Of a stretch of DNA of 64,000 nt, positions 46,017 to 54,687 are shown piece after piece. Position numbers and translations under genes: made by a program. This DNA is from Streptomyces sp. SAI-135 (GTDB lineage: Bacteria > Actinomycetota > Actinomycetes > Streptomycetales > Streptomycetaceae), in assembly GCF_029893805.1 (NCBI RefSeq), contig NZ_JARXYP010000002.1, positions 1,612,001-1,676,000 of the forward strand, written 5' to 3'. Every line of letters starts with the position of its first letter. Position 1 is the first letter of the stretch. The notes under the pieces are model-generated. The model saw only the letters and a program-made list of their open reading frames with translations, was not told the origin of the DNA and made no database searches.

Positions 46017-46784
46017 ATGCTCGATGCCACCACCCGCTCTGGGGGCACCGCCACGGCCACTCCCCCGGCCATCGTCACGGAGCTCGCTCTCCCCGCCCCC
46101 GCTCCGGTGGGTCTCACCGCGCGCTGCACGAGAGTGCTGCTGTCGCCGTGGTCCCGGCTCTCCCTGCTGGTCGCGCTGCTCGCGGGCGCCGCGTCCACGG
46201 TCCTGCTCTTCGAGCCCCAGAGACTGCTCTCGGACGGCTGGCCGCCCCAGCTCGGCGGCATCGCGGCCGCGGTCGTGTTCGGGGTGGCGTACGGGCTGTG
46301 CACGGTGGCCTTCGTGCCGCGGCCGCTGCTGAACCTGGCCGCGGGCGCGCTCTTCGGCTCGCAGCTGGGGCTGGCCTCGGCGCTCGCGGGCACCGTGCTC
46401 GGGGCGGGCATCGCCTTCGGTCTGGGCCGGGTGCTCGGACAGGACGCGCTGCGGCCGTTGCTGCGGGGGCGGTGGCTGAAGGCGGCGGACGGGCAGTTGA
46501 GCCGGCACGGGTTCCGCTCGATGCTGGCGGCCCGGCTGTTCCCCGGGGTGCCGTTCGCCGCGGCGAACTACTGCGCCGCGGTCTCCCGCATGGGCTACGT
46601 GCCCTTCCTCACCGCGACGGCGCTCGGGTCGGTCCCGAACACCGCCGCGTACGTGGTCGCCGGGGCGCGGGCCTCGGCGCCCACGTCACCGGCGTTCCTG
46701 ATCGCCATGGCCGCGATCGCCCTGCCGGGACTGGCGGGGGCGATCGTGGCCTGGCGCAAGCGGCATCAGCTGCGCCGCCGTTGA
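46017..46784 (+). CDS. VTT-domain (TVP38/TMEM64) membrane protein
   Basis: A 255-residue protein with about six hydrophobic segments. VPRPLLNLAAGALFGSQLGL, GAGIAFGLGRVLGQDA and the LAARLFPGVPFAAANYCAAV region match the TVP38/TMEM64 (SNARE-associated, VTT) family, relatives of DedA that move lipids across the membrane. The ATG at 46017 follows a -10-like hexamer by 6 nt, so the transcript is probably leaderless. The role is unknown. Confidence 0.88.
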   Translation: MLDATTRSGGTATATPPAIVTELALPAPAPVGLTARCTRVLLSPWSRLSLLVALLAGAASTVLLFEPQRLLSDGWPPQLGGIAAAVVFGVAYGLCTVAFVPRPLLNLAAGALFGSQLGLASALAGTVLGAGIAFGLGRVLGQDALRPLLRGRWLKAADGQLSRHGFRSMLAARLFPGVPFAAANYCAAVSRMGYVPFLTATALGSVPNTAAYVVAGARASAPTSPAFLIAMAAIALPGLAGAIVAWRKRHQLRRR

Positions 46785-46828
46785 ACGCCTGAGCGGGTGG
46801 GGCGGGCGGGCCCCTGAAGGCGCCTCGC

Positions 46829-47998
46829 TCACACCCTCTCCAGGATCATCGCGTTGGCCAGTCCGCCCGCCTCGCACATCGTCTGCAGTGCGTACCGTGC
46901 CCCGCGTTCACGCATCGCGTGCACCAGCGTCGTCGTCAGACGGGTGCCGCTCGCGCCCAGGGGGTGGCCTATCGCGATCGCGCCCCCGTGGACGTTGACC
47001 TTGGCCAGGTCCGCGCCCGTCTCCTGCTGCCAGGCCAGGACCACACTGGAGAACGCCTCGTTGACCTCGAAGAGGTCGATGTCGTCGAGGGAGAGCCCGG
47101 CCCGGCGCAGGACCTGTTCCGTGGCCGGGACGACTCCGGTGAGCATGAGGACGGGGTCGGAGCCGGTGACGGCGAAGCTGTGCAGCCGGGCCAGGGGGCG
47201 CAGGCCCAGGCGTGCGGCCGTCTCGCTCGACATGATCAGGACGGCCGAGGCGCCGTCGTTGATCGGGCTGGCGTTGCCCGCCGTGACGTTCCACTCGATC
47301 TGGGGGAAGCGTTCGGCGAAGTCCGGGTCGTGGTAGGCGGGCTTGAGGCCGGCGAGGATCTCGGGGGTGGTGCCCGGGCGTACGCACTCGTCGCGCGTAA
47401 GACCCTCCAGGGGAGCAACCTCGGCGTCGAAGAGCCCCTTGTCCCAGGCCGCAGCGGCCTTGCGGTGGGAGGAGACGGCGAACGCGTCCATCTGCTCGCG
47501 TGTGATCGACCACTTCGCGGCGATGAGCTCCGCGCTGATGCCCTGCGGGACCAGGCCCTCCTCGTAGCGAGCGGCGATCCCGGGGCCGAAGGGGTCCTTG
47601 CCCGCGGGGACGTTCGACCACATCGGCACCCTGCTCATCGACTCCACTCCGCAGGCGACGACGATGTCGTACGCGCCCGCGATCACGCCCTGCGCGGCGA
47701 AGTGCACGGCCTGCTGGGAGGAGCCGCACTGGCGGTCCACGGTGGTCGCCGGGACCGTCTCCGGGAAGCCCGCGGACAGGGCGGCGTAGCGGGTGGTGTT
47801 CATGGCCTGCTCGCCGACCTGGTCGACGGTGCCGCCGATGACGTCGTCGATGAGGGCCGGGTCGACACCGGAGCGCTCCACGAGGGCGCGCAGGGTGTGG
47901 GCGAGGAGTTCGACGGGGTGCACGTGCGCGAGGGCGCCGTTCGGCTTGCCCTTGCCCACGGGGGTGCGTACGGCTTCGACGATCACTGCGTCACGCAT
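46829..47998 (-). CDS. Acetyl-CoA acetyltransferase (thiolase)
   Basis: A 389-residue thiolase. The nucleophilic Cys is in TVDRQCGSSQQAVHFA near residue 88, the catalytic His in NVHGGAIAIGHPLGASGTR near 345 and the second Cys in ALQTMCEAGGLANA near 378. It condenses or cleaves acyl-CoAs in fatty-acid breakdown or acetoacetyl-CoA formation. ATG 47998 has GGAGG 7 nt upstream and is preferred over ATG 48013. It is divergent from an HxlR regulator with three operator-like repeats between. Confidence 0.93.
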   Translation of the reverse strand: MRDAVIVEAVRTPVGKGKPNGALAHVHPVELLAHTLRALVERSGVDPALIDDVIGGTVDQVGEQAMNTTRYAALSAGFPETVPATTVDRQCGSSQQAVHFAAQGVIAGAYDIVVACGVESMSRVPMWSNVPAGKDPFGPGIAARYEEGLVPQGISAELIAAKWSITREQMDAFAVSSHRKAAAAWDKGLFDAEVAPLEGLTRDECVRPGTTPEILAGLKPAYHDPDFAERFPQIEWNVTAGNASPINDGASAVLIMSSETAARLGLRPLARLHSFAVTGSDPVLMLTGVVPATEQVLRRAGLSLDDIDLFEVNEAFSSVVLAWQQETGADLAKVNVHGGAIAIGHPLGASGTRLTTTLVHAMRERGARYALQTMCEAGGLANAMILERV

Positions 47999-48032
47999 GG
48001 TGCGGGCCTCCATCAGAGGGGCGATTACTGAC

Positions 48033-48102
48033 GAGTAGGAAATCCAAACTCACCATAGCCTGACGAGTTGGAAAATCAAACCCTTGAGTTGGAGAACCAA
48101 AC
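48033..48102. promoter_or_regulatory. Three direct repeats of GAGTWGGARAWYCAAAC, candidate HxlR operators
   Basis: GAGTAGGAAATCCAAAC (48033-48049), GAGTTGGAAAATCAAAC (48065-48081) and GAGTTGGAGAACCAAAC (48086-48102) recur at steps of 32 and 21 bp. Each is internally near-palindromic (TTGG-N4-CCAA in the last). They fill the thiolase/HxlR spacer and the third abuts TAGACT (48110-48115), the likely -10 of the regulator. Confidence 0.85.
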
Positions 48103-48122
48103 CCTCCTCTAGACTGGGCTCC

Positions 48123-48593
48123 ATGGCCGCCACCCGAGACCCTCGCCCCTGCTCCATCGCCGACGCCCTGGCGCTCGTCGGCGAGAAGTACTCCCTGCTC
48201 GTCCTGCGGGAGGTCTGCCTGGGCAACGGCCGCTTCGACCAGCTCGTGCGCAACATCGGAGCCCCGCGCGACATCCTGGCCACCCGGCTGCGCCGGCTCG
48301 TCGACGCCGGGATCCTGACCAAGCGGGTCTACAGCGAGCGGCCGCAGCGCTTCGAGTACCGGCCCACACAGGCGGGGCTGGAACTGGAGCCGGTGCTGCT
48401 CACGCTCATGGCGTGGGGCGACCGGCACCTGCGCAGGGAGGACGACCGTCCCATGGTCCTGGAGCACGTCTGCGGCCACGAGCTGGAGCCCGTGGTCGTC
48501 TGCTCCGCCTGCCGCGGCACGGTCGTGCACGAGGACCTGACGTCCCACCCGCAGACCCCCGGCTGGACGGTGACGGGCCCGACGGCCGCGTAG
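48123..48593 (+). CDS. HxlR-family transcriptional regulator
   Basis: A 156-residue winged-helix protein: RPCSIADALALVGEKYSLLV, LREVCLGNGRFDQLVRNIGA, PRDILATRLRRLVDAGIL and YRPTQAGLELEPVLLTLMAW are the family core (about 8-105). The C-terminal tail has HVCGHELEPVVVCSACRG, a Cys/His cluster that may bind zinc or sense redox or aldehydes. The ATG at 48123 lies 7 nt after a -10 hexamer, so the message is probably leaderless. It should bind the three repeats in front of it and repress the thiolase and itself. Confidence 0.93.
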   Translation: MAATRDPRPCSIADALALVGEKYSLLVLREVCLGNGRFDQLVRNIGAPRDILATRLRRLVDAGILTKRVYSERPQRFEYRPTQAGLELEPVLLTLMAWGDRHLRREDDRPMVLEHVCGHELEPVVVCSACRGTVVHEDLTSHPQTPGWTVTGPTAA

Positions 48594-48744
48594 GCGCTCT
48601 CCTGGCCCTGTCCGGGCAGGCCCGCCCCTGTGGCCGGGCCGTCACCGCGGGACGCTACGCTGCCCTCGCACCCTGATCACCGCGCCCGGTGATGTGGCGC
48701 GCCCGACTCCCGTCACACGACCAGCACTTGGACGCCGTAACTTC

Positions 48745-49620
48745 ATGTCTTGGTTCGAATCACTCATCCTCGGACTCGTCCAGGGGCTGACCGAGTTCCT
48801 TCCCGTCTCCTCCAGTGCGCATCTGCGGCTGACCGCGGCCTTCTCCGGCTGGAAGGACCCCGGGGCGGCCTTCACCGCGATCACCCAGATCGGCACCGAG
48901 GCCGCCGTGCTGATCTACTTCCGCAAGGACATCGGGCGGATCGTCTCGACCTGGAGCCGGTCCCTCGTCAAGAAGGAGCTGCGCAGCGACCACGACGCCC
49001 AGATGGGCTGGCTGGTGATCGTCGGGTCCATCCCGATCGGCGTGCTGGGACTGCTGTTCAAGGACCAGATCGAGGGGCCGTTCCGCGATCTGCGCATCAC
49101 CGCCACGATGTTGATCGTCGTCGGCATCGTCATCGGCGTCGCCGACCGGCTGGCGGCACGGGACGAGACCGGCGGGCGGCATCGCGCGCCCAAGCAGCGC
49201 AAGGGACTTGAGGACCTCGGCGTCAAGGACGGCCTGATCTTCGGCCTGTGCCAGTCCATGGCCCTCGTCCCGGGTGTCTCCCGTTCCGGCGCCACCATCA
49301 GCGGCGGCCTCTTCATGGGCTACAGGCGCGAGTCCGCGGCCCGCTACTCCTTCCTCCTCGCCATTCCGGCCGTACTGGCCTCCGGGCTCTTCGAGTTGAA
49401 GGACGCGCTGGAGAGCGACCACGTCTCCTGGGGGCCCACGATCTTCGCCACGGTGATCGCCTTCGTCGTCGGCTACGCGGTCATCGCCTGGTTCATGAAG
49501 TTCATCTCGACCAAGAGCTTCATGCCCTTCGTCTGGTACCGCATCGCCCTCGGCATCGTCATCATCGCCCTGGTCACGATGGGCGTCCTGAGCCCGCACG
49601 CGGCGGAGTCGGCGGGCTGA
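48745..49620 (+). CDS. uppP: Undecaprenyl-diphosphatase (BacA type)
   Basis: A 291-residue membrane protein with about eight helices. The catalytic motifs are QGLTEFLPVSSSAHLRL (residues 13-29) and MALVPGVSRSGATISGGL (about 173-190). It recycles the C55 lipid carrier for peptidoglycan synthesis and gives bacitracin tolerance when abundant. The start at 48745 lacks a clear ribosome-binding site. Confidence 0.95.
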   Translation: MSWFESLILGLVQGLTEFLPVSSSAHLRLTAAFSGWKDPGAAFTAITQIGTEAAVLIYFRKDIGRIVSTWSRSLVKKELRSDHDAQMGWLVIVGSIPIGVLGLLFKDQIEGPFRDLRITATMLIVVGIVIGVADRLAARDETGGRHRAPKQRKGLEDLGVKDGLIFGLCQSMALVPGVSRSGATISGGLFMGYRRESAARYSFLLAIPAVLASGLFELKDALESDHVSWGPTIFATVIAFVVGYAVIAWFMKFISTKSFMPFVWYRIALGIVIIALVTMGVLSPHAAESAG

Positions 49621-49627
49621 GCCGCAC

Positions 49628-50030
49628 GTGGCCCTGACACGGCAGTTCGCGCGGGTCACGCCCGAGTACCTGGAACGCTGCCGCGTCACGGCCCTGGACG
49701 CACCGGGCGCGGCACCGGACTGGGAGCCGCCGGCCGAGGACCTCCTGGACACCGGCTGGGCGGTGGGGGGCTCATCCGCCACTCCCGTGGATCCGGCGCC
49801 GACCCCGGCACGGTCGCGCTGCTCGACCGCGCGGTCTCGACGCCATCGACACCGGCGCCCTGCTCGCCGGCCTGCCGGACTCCCCCGACGAGGCGGCCGC
49901 CGTCTGCGGTTTCGGCCCCTGGGCTAGCGGTGACGTGCGCGCCCACCTGGTGGAACACTTCGACGCGATGCGGGAGTTCTACCGCGAGGCCGCGCGGCGC
50001 GGGCAGTGCGTGGTCGTCTGGACCGACTGA
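49628..50030 (+). pseudogene. Decayed DUF1877-family gene
   Basis: Frame one (GTG 49628) gives ALTRQFARVTPEYLERCR then WEPPAEDLLDTGWAVGG, the start of a DUF1877 protein. The continuation LIRHSRGSGADPGTVALLD is in another frame, after a single-base loss in a run of six G at about 49765-49770. A further jump near 49836 leads to a third segment (DAIDTGALLAGLPDSP, later GDVRAHLVEHFDAMREFY and QCVVVWTD) that ends at TGA 50030. About 80 internal bases also appear to be missing relative to remembered family members. It is most likely a pseudogene. Confidence 0.78.
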
Positions 50031-50139
50031 CCCGCGGCACCGTCACAGGGCGCGCGCCCCGAAACCCGTGACCCATCGCATACGTTGTGCGTAGCCGTCC
50101 GGTAGCGCACTGTCAGTGCTTGCGCCTAGGCTTGTGCGC

Positions 50140-50319
50140 ATGTCCCCCGATTCCGTGACCCCTGGTTCCGTGCGGTCCGCTGCCGAGGTGAACGAGCAGA
50201 TCCGGGCGCTGTGGATGCGCGCCGGCGGCACCCTGTCGGCACAGGAGCGCGCGGAGTACGAGCTGTTGGTGGTCGAATGGGCGGCCGCGATCCGCGGTGA
50301 CGTCATCAAGGCGGCCTGA
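50140..50319 (+). CDS. Small conserved Streptomyces protein of unknown function
   Basis: A 59-residue acidic helical protein (AAEVNEQIRALWMRAGGTLS followed by AQERAEYELLVVEWAAAIRG). I remember similar small ORFs in other Streptomyces but no function. The ATG at 50140 lies 7 nt after TAGGCT (50127-50132), a -10-like hexamer, so it is likely leaderless. It stands alone between the decayed DUF1877 gene and the monooxygenase gene. Confidence 0.7.
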   Translation: MSPDSVTPGSVRSAAEVNEQIRALWMRAGGTLSAQERAEYELLVVEWAAAIRGDVIKAA

Positions 50320-50365
50320 GCCCCGCCTGAGCACGTAGGCGCGTTCCTCGAAGTGAGGTCCTGCC

Positions 50366-51538
50366 ATGAGAGCGATCGTCGTGGGCGCGGGCATCGGTGG
50401 TCTCACCGCGACGCTGAGCCTGCACCGGGCCGGCCATGACGTGACCCTTGTCGAGCAGTCTTGGCGGCTCACCGAGATCGGCGCCGGCATCCAGCTCGCC
50501 CCCAACGCCACCCGCGTACTGCGCCGGCTGGACCTGCTCGACGCGGTCGCGGAACACTCCACCCGCCCGGCCCACATCAGCTTCCGCACCTGGTCCGACG
50601 GGGCGGAGATCTGTCGCTATGTCATCGGCCCGGAAGCCGAGGAGGAGTTCGGGGCGCCGTATCTGCAAGTCCACCGGGCCGATCTGCAACGGGCCCTCGT
50701 CACCGCCGTACCGCCGGGATCGCTGCGCCTGGCCACCGCCGTCGTCGGTGTCGACCAGGACGACAGGACGGCCCACGTGACGACGGCGAGCGGCGAACGG
50801 CTGGACGCCGACCTCGTCGTGGCCGCCGACGGCATCCGCTCCGCCGCGCGCCAGTGGCTCTTCGGCGCCGACGAGGCGGTGTTCTCGCACACCGCCGCCT
50901 ACCGGGCCCTGCTCCCCGCCGCCGAGGTCGCCGACCTGGACCTCCCGGAGTACGCCGGCTGGCTCGGACCGAACCGCCACGTCGTCCACTACTGGCTGCG
51001 CCGCGGCGAACTCCTCAACGTCGTGGCCGTGTTCGAGACGGACCGGGCGGCCCAGGAGTCCTGGACCGCCCAGGCGGAACCCGGCGAGCAGCTGCGCACC
51101 TTCGCCGGCTGGGACCCCCGGCTGCTGACCGTCCTGGAGCGCGCGGGCCGGGTCCTGCGCTACGGCATCCACACCCGCGCCCCGCTCCCCCGCTGGAATC
51201 TCGGCCGGATCACCCTGCTCGGGGACAGCGCCCACGCGATGGTGCCCTTCCAGGCCCAGGGCGCGGCCCAGGCCGTCATGGACGCGGCCGTCCTCGGCGA
51301 CTGCCTCACGGGCGCCACCCCGGCGGAGGTGCCCGACGCGCTGGACCGGTACGTCCGCAGGCGGGCCCCGGCCGCCACGGCCGTGCAGGCAGGTTCGGCA
51401 CGGGCGGGTCACGACTACCACCTGCCGGACGGCCCCGAGGCCGAGGAGCGCAACGCCCGGCTGGTCGCCCTCGCGTCCGAGAACAGGTTCGGCCCGCACT
51501 CGGCCGCCTGGCCGGCCGACGTCCTGGCCGACGGCTGA
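50366..51538 (+). CDS. FAD-dependent aromatic monooxygenase (salicylate-hydroxylase-like)
   Basis: A 390-residue class A flavoprotein. FAD motifs are IVVGAGIGGLTATLSLHRAG (residues 4-23), LVVAADGIRSAARQ (about 155) and GRITLLGDSAHAMVPFQAQG (about 280-300). TEIGAGIQLAPNATRVLRRL is typical of the salicylate/6-hydroxynicotinate hydroxylase group. It likely hydroxylates an aromatic acid. GAGG precedes the ATG by 9 nt. The next gene encodes a SnoaL-fold protein and may belong to the same pathway. Confidence 0.88.
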   Translation: MRAIVVGAGIGGLTATLSLHRAGHDVTLVEQSWRLTEIGAGIQLAPNATRVLRRLDLLDAVAEHSTRPAHISFRTWSDGAEICRYVIGPEAEEEFGAPYLQVHRADLQRALVTAVPPGSLRLATAVVGVDQDDRTAHVTTASGERLDADLVVAADGIRSAARQWLFGADEAVFSHTAAYRALLPAAEVADLDLPEYAGWLGPNRHVVHYWLRRGELLNVVAVFETDRAAQESWTAQAEPGEQLRTFAGWDPRLLTVLERAGRVLRYGIHTRAPLPRWNLGRITLLGDSAHAMVPFQAQGAAQAVMDAAVLGDCLTGATPAEVPDALDRYVRRRAPAATAVQAGSARAGHDYHLPDGPEAEERNARLVALASENRFGPHSAAWPADVLADG

Positions 51539-51613
51539 GAAGCGTCGCTCCCGGGCGACCGCCGCCGCGGGCCGTCCGAATGTCCCCGCACGCCCCTTGG
51601 CTCGGCCCGCCCC

Positions 51614-52114
51614 ATGCCCAACACTGAGCCGATGACGCAGCGTGTGGAGCTCGCGACCGTGATGGACCGGCTGGCCGTGGACGCACTCGTCACCGACTAC
51701 GCCGTGGCCGTCGACGACGGCGACTGGGAGGCGTACCGAGGACTGTTCACCTCCGACGGGCGGGCCGACTACCGCTCGGCGGGCGGGATCGAGGGGGACG
51801 CGCACCATGTCGCCGCCTGGCTCGCGGAGAGCCTGGCGCTGTTCTCCATGCGGCAGCACCTGATCGTCAACCGCCGGGTCCGGTTCGGCACCCTGGACCA
51901 GGACACCGGTGACACGGCCCGCGTCCAGGCCGACTACATCAACCCCATGCGCCTCACCGGCGACGCCCCCTCCACCGCCCCCGACTTCGTCTGCGGAGGG
52001 CGTTACGCCTTCGCGCTGCTGCGCACGGCCGACGGCTGGCGGCTCAGCGAGGTCGTCGTGCGCGAGAAGTGGCGGCGGCTGCCGGACGCCCGGCCCGCAC
52101 CTGTGATCAACTGA
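51614..52114 (+). CDS. SnoaL/NTF2-like domain protein
   Basis: A 166-residue protein (ATG 51614, or ATG 51632 giving 160 residues) with the conserved start LAVDALVTDYAVAVDDGDWE and then AYRGLFTSDGRADYRSAGG of the SnoaL_4 group, which includes aromatic-ring dioxygenase small-subunit-like and dehydratase-like proteins. It is 75 bp downstream of the FAD monooxygenase gene. Function is not assignable. Confidence 0.8.
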   Translation: MPNTEPMTQRVELATVMDRLAVDALVTDYAVAVDDGDWEAYRGLFTSDGRADYRSAGGIEGDAHHVAAWLAESLALFSMRQHLIVNRRVRFGTLDQDTGDTARVQADYINPMRLTGDAPSTAPDFVCGGRYAFALLRTADGWRLSEVVVREKWRRLPDARPAPVIN

Positions 52115-52178
52115 GCCGACGCCCTCGGGTGGTCAACCACACGCACACTGGAGACCCACACGGGGTAGGAGGCGCCAC

Positions 52179-53738
52179 ATGAACACGTTCGGCCACTGGC
52201 TTGCCTCCCCGTGGCGGCGCACCACCGTCGCCGTGCTGGCGGGCGCCCTCCCCGTCCTCGCGTTCCCGGCACCGTCGCTGTGGTGGTTCGCCTACGTCGC
52301 CCTCGTCCCCTGGATCGCGCTGATCCGCTCGGCCCCGACGGCGAAACGGGCGGCGTACGACGGCTGGGCCGGCGGTTTTGGGTTCATGGTGGGGATGCAC
52401 CACTGGCTGCTGCCGAGCCTGAGCGTGTTCATCTTCGTCATCGGCGCCCTGCTGGGCGCGCTGTGGGCCCCGTGGGGCGCGCTGGTACGGCACTTCCTGG
52501 CCGGGACACCCGCGCGCGGCCGGATCGCCGCGGCCCTGGCCCTGCTGCCGTCAGGCTGGCTCGGCATCGAGCTCGTCCGCTCCTGGCAGGGGCTCGGCGG
52601 CCCCTGGGGCGTGCTCGGCGCCAGCCAGTGGGAGGTCGCTCCGGCGCTGCGGCTGGCCTCGGTGGGCGGGGTGTGGCTGATCAGCTTCCTGATCGTGGCC
52701 GTCAACGTGGCGGTAGCCGTGCTGGTGACGGTCCGCGAGTCCCGGGTGCCCGCCGTGGCCGGCCTGGTCGCCGCAGCGGCCGTGACCTCGGCGGCCTGGA
52801 TGTGGGCCCCGCGCCCCGACACCGGGGACAGCACACGGATCGCGGTCGTCCAGCCCGGGGTCATCGACGGTCCCGACCGGCGCTTCGCCCGCGAGGAGCA
52901 GCTGACCCGCGACCTCGCCGCGCAGGACGCCGACCTGATCGTCTGGGGTGAGAGCAGTGTCGGCTTCGACCTCTTCGACCGGCCCGATCTGGCCAAGCGG
53001 ATCGCGGCGCTCTCCGAGGAGACCGGCGCCGACATCCTCGTCAACGTGGACGCCCGCCGCTCCGACAAGCCCGGCATCTACAAGAGCTCGGTCCTGGTCG
53101 GCCCCGACGGCCCCACCGGCGACCGCTACGACAAGATGCGCCTGGTCCCCTTCGGCGAGTACATCCCGGCCCGCTCACTGCTCGGCTGGGTCACCTCGGT
53201 CGGCAAGGCGGCGGCCGAGAACCGCAGGCACGGCTCCGAGCAGGTCGTGATGGACGTCGGCCACGGGCTGAAGGTCGGTCCGATGGTGTGCTTCGAGTCG
53301 GCGTTCCCCGACATGAGCCGCCATCTCGCCGAGGCCGGGGCCCAGGTGCTGATCGCCCAGTCGGCGACCTCGTCCTTCCAGCAGAGCTGGGCCCCCGAGC
53401 AGCACGCCTCGCTGGCCGCCCTGCGCGCCGCCGAGACGGGCCGTCCGATGGTGCACTCGACCCTGACCGGTGTCTCCGCCGTCTACGATCCGAGCGGCGG
53501 GCGCGTCGGTCGGTGGGTCGGCACCGACGCGAGCACCGCGCGCGTGTACGACGTCCCGCTGGCGACCGGGACCACGGCCTACGTCCGCCTCGGCGACTGG
53601 CCGGTGCACGCGTCCCTGCTGGTCCTCGCCGTGTGGGGCGCCGTCCAACTGGGCCGGCGGTTCAGGCAGTCCGATCCTGGACCGCGCGTACCACCCGCTC
53701 GCACAGCTCATGGGTCGCCAGCGCGTCCCGGGCGCTGA
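52179..53738 (+). CDS. lnt: Apolipoprotein N-acyltransferase
   Basis: A 519-residue membrane enzyme: about six N-terminal helices (15-215) and a nitrilase-like domain (about 225-480). The catalytic triad is visible: Glu in LIVWGESSVG (about 256), Lys in YDKMRLVPFGEYIP (about 318) and Cys in GPMVCFESAFPD (about 371). It adds the third acyl chain to lipoproteins. GGAGG is 7 nt upstream of the ATG. Its 3' end overlaps the convergent oxidoreductase gene by 77 bp. Confidence 0.93.
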   Translation: MNTFGHWLASPWRRTTVAVLAGALPVLAFPAPSLWWFAYVALVPWIALIRSAPTAKRAAYDGWAGGFGFMVGMHHWLLPSLSVFIFVIGALLGALWAPWGALVRHFLAGTPARGRIAAALALLPSGWLGIELVRSWQGLGGPWGVLGASQWEVAPALRLASVGGVWLISFLIVAVNVAVAVLVTVRESRVPAVAGLVAAAAVTSAAWMWAPRPDTGDSTRIAVVQPGVIDGPDRRFAREEQLTRDLAAQDADLIVWGESSVGFDLFDRPDLAKRIAALSEETGADILVNVDARRSDKPGIYKSSVLVGPDGPTGDRYDKMRLVPFGEYIPARSLLGWVTSVGKAAAENRRHGSEQVVMDVGHGLKVGPMVCFESAFPDMSRHLAEAGAQVLIAQSATSSFQQSWAPEQHASLAALRAAETGRPMVHSTLTGVSAVYDPSGGRVGRWVGTDASTARVYDVPLATGTTAYVRLGDWPVHASLLVLAVWGAVQLGRRFRQSDPGPRVPPARTAHGSPARPGR

Positions 53739-54567
53739 GCACCTTCCCCGCGCGCACGGCGTCGAGGAAGGCGAGCACCGCCTGCTCGATGCCGCGCTGC
53801 CGGGCCACCGGCACCCAGTCGCCGCGCCGCCGTACGGTCGGCTGGCCCTTGTGGTCGATCACCTCGGCGAGGTTGAGCACCTGCCGCTTGGTGTCCTGTC
53901 CGGACACCTCCAGGATCTCCTCGGCCGAACCGCTGAGCCGGTTCATCACCCCGAGCGCGGTGAAGCCGTCCCCGGCCAGCTGGAGCACCACGTGGTGCAG
54001 CAGACCGTCCTCCACGCGCGCGCGTACCGTCACGTCGTCGACCGGCCCCGGCGCCAGGAACCGCAGGGTGTCGACGACGTGGATGAAGTCGTCGAGGATC
54101 ATCGCCCGCGGTTCCTCCGGGAGCCCGATCCGGTTCTTCTGCATGAGGATCAGCTCGCGCGGATGCTCGGCGCACTGCGCGTATCCGGGGGCGTACCGCC
54201 GGTTGAACCCGACGGCGAGACTGACCTGCCGCTGCTCGGCGAGCGCCACCAGCCGTTCGGAGTCGGCGAGTTCGTAGGCGAGCGGCTTGTCGACGTACGT
54301 CGGTACGCCCGCCTCCAGCAGCCGCGCGACGATCTCGGGGTGTGCGATCGTCGGCGCGTGCACGAAGGCTGCGTCGAGGTCCTGGGCGAGCAGTGAGTCG
54401 AGGTCGCGGTGGCGCTGTCCCTCGGGCAGGTGGAGTCCGTCGGCGACCCGGGCCAGCGTCGCCGGCGTCCGCGTCTGCACGTGCAGTTCGATGCCGGGCA
54501 GGCCGCTGAGCACCGGAAGGTACGCCTTCTGCGCGATGTCTCCGAGTCCGATGCAGCCGACCTTCAC
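53662..54567 (-). CDS. Gfo/Idh/MocA-family oxidoreductase
   Basis: A 301-residue protein with an N-terminal Rossmann fold (VGCIGLGDIAQKAYLPVLSG, residues 2-21) and the family EKP-equivalent VPTYVDKPLAYELADSE near residue 93-109, then a C-terminal alpha/beta dimer domain (about 120-290). It is probably a sugar or cyclitol dehydrogenase using NAD(P). GTG 54567 has GGAGGAG upstream. It overlaps lnt at the 3' end and is divergent from the DinB gene. Confidence 0.9.
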   Translation of the reverse strand: MKVGCIGLGDIAQKAYLPVLSGLPGIELHVQTRTPATLARVADGLHLPEGQRHRDLDSLLAQDLDAAFVHAPTIAHPEIVARLLEAGVPTYVDKPLAYELADSERLVALAEQRQVSLAVGFNRRYAPGYAQCAEHPRELILMQKNRIGLPEEPRAMILDDFIHVVDTLRFLAPGPVDDVTVRARVEDGLLHHVVLQLAGDGFTALGVMNRLSGSAEEILEVSGQDTKRQVLNLAEVIDHKGQPTVRRRGDWVPVARQRGIEQAVLAFLDAVRAGKVLSARDALATHELCERVVRAVQDRTA

Positions 54568-54687
54568 GTGGGCTCCTCCAGTTGTCCGGCCAGGGCTTTG
54601 CCGGAAGCATACGGCGGCTGCGGCGGGCCACGGTCTGCGGCCGGGAATTCGCTGGTGGTGAGGGGTCGGGTGGGTCAGGATGCGAGC

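Noticed and set aside
48752..48761. GGTTCGAATC, a tRNA T-loop-like sequence
   Set aside because: It encodes the SWFES start of UppP; no acceptor stem or anticodon arm can be drawn around it.
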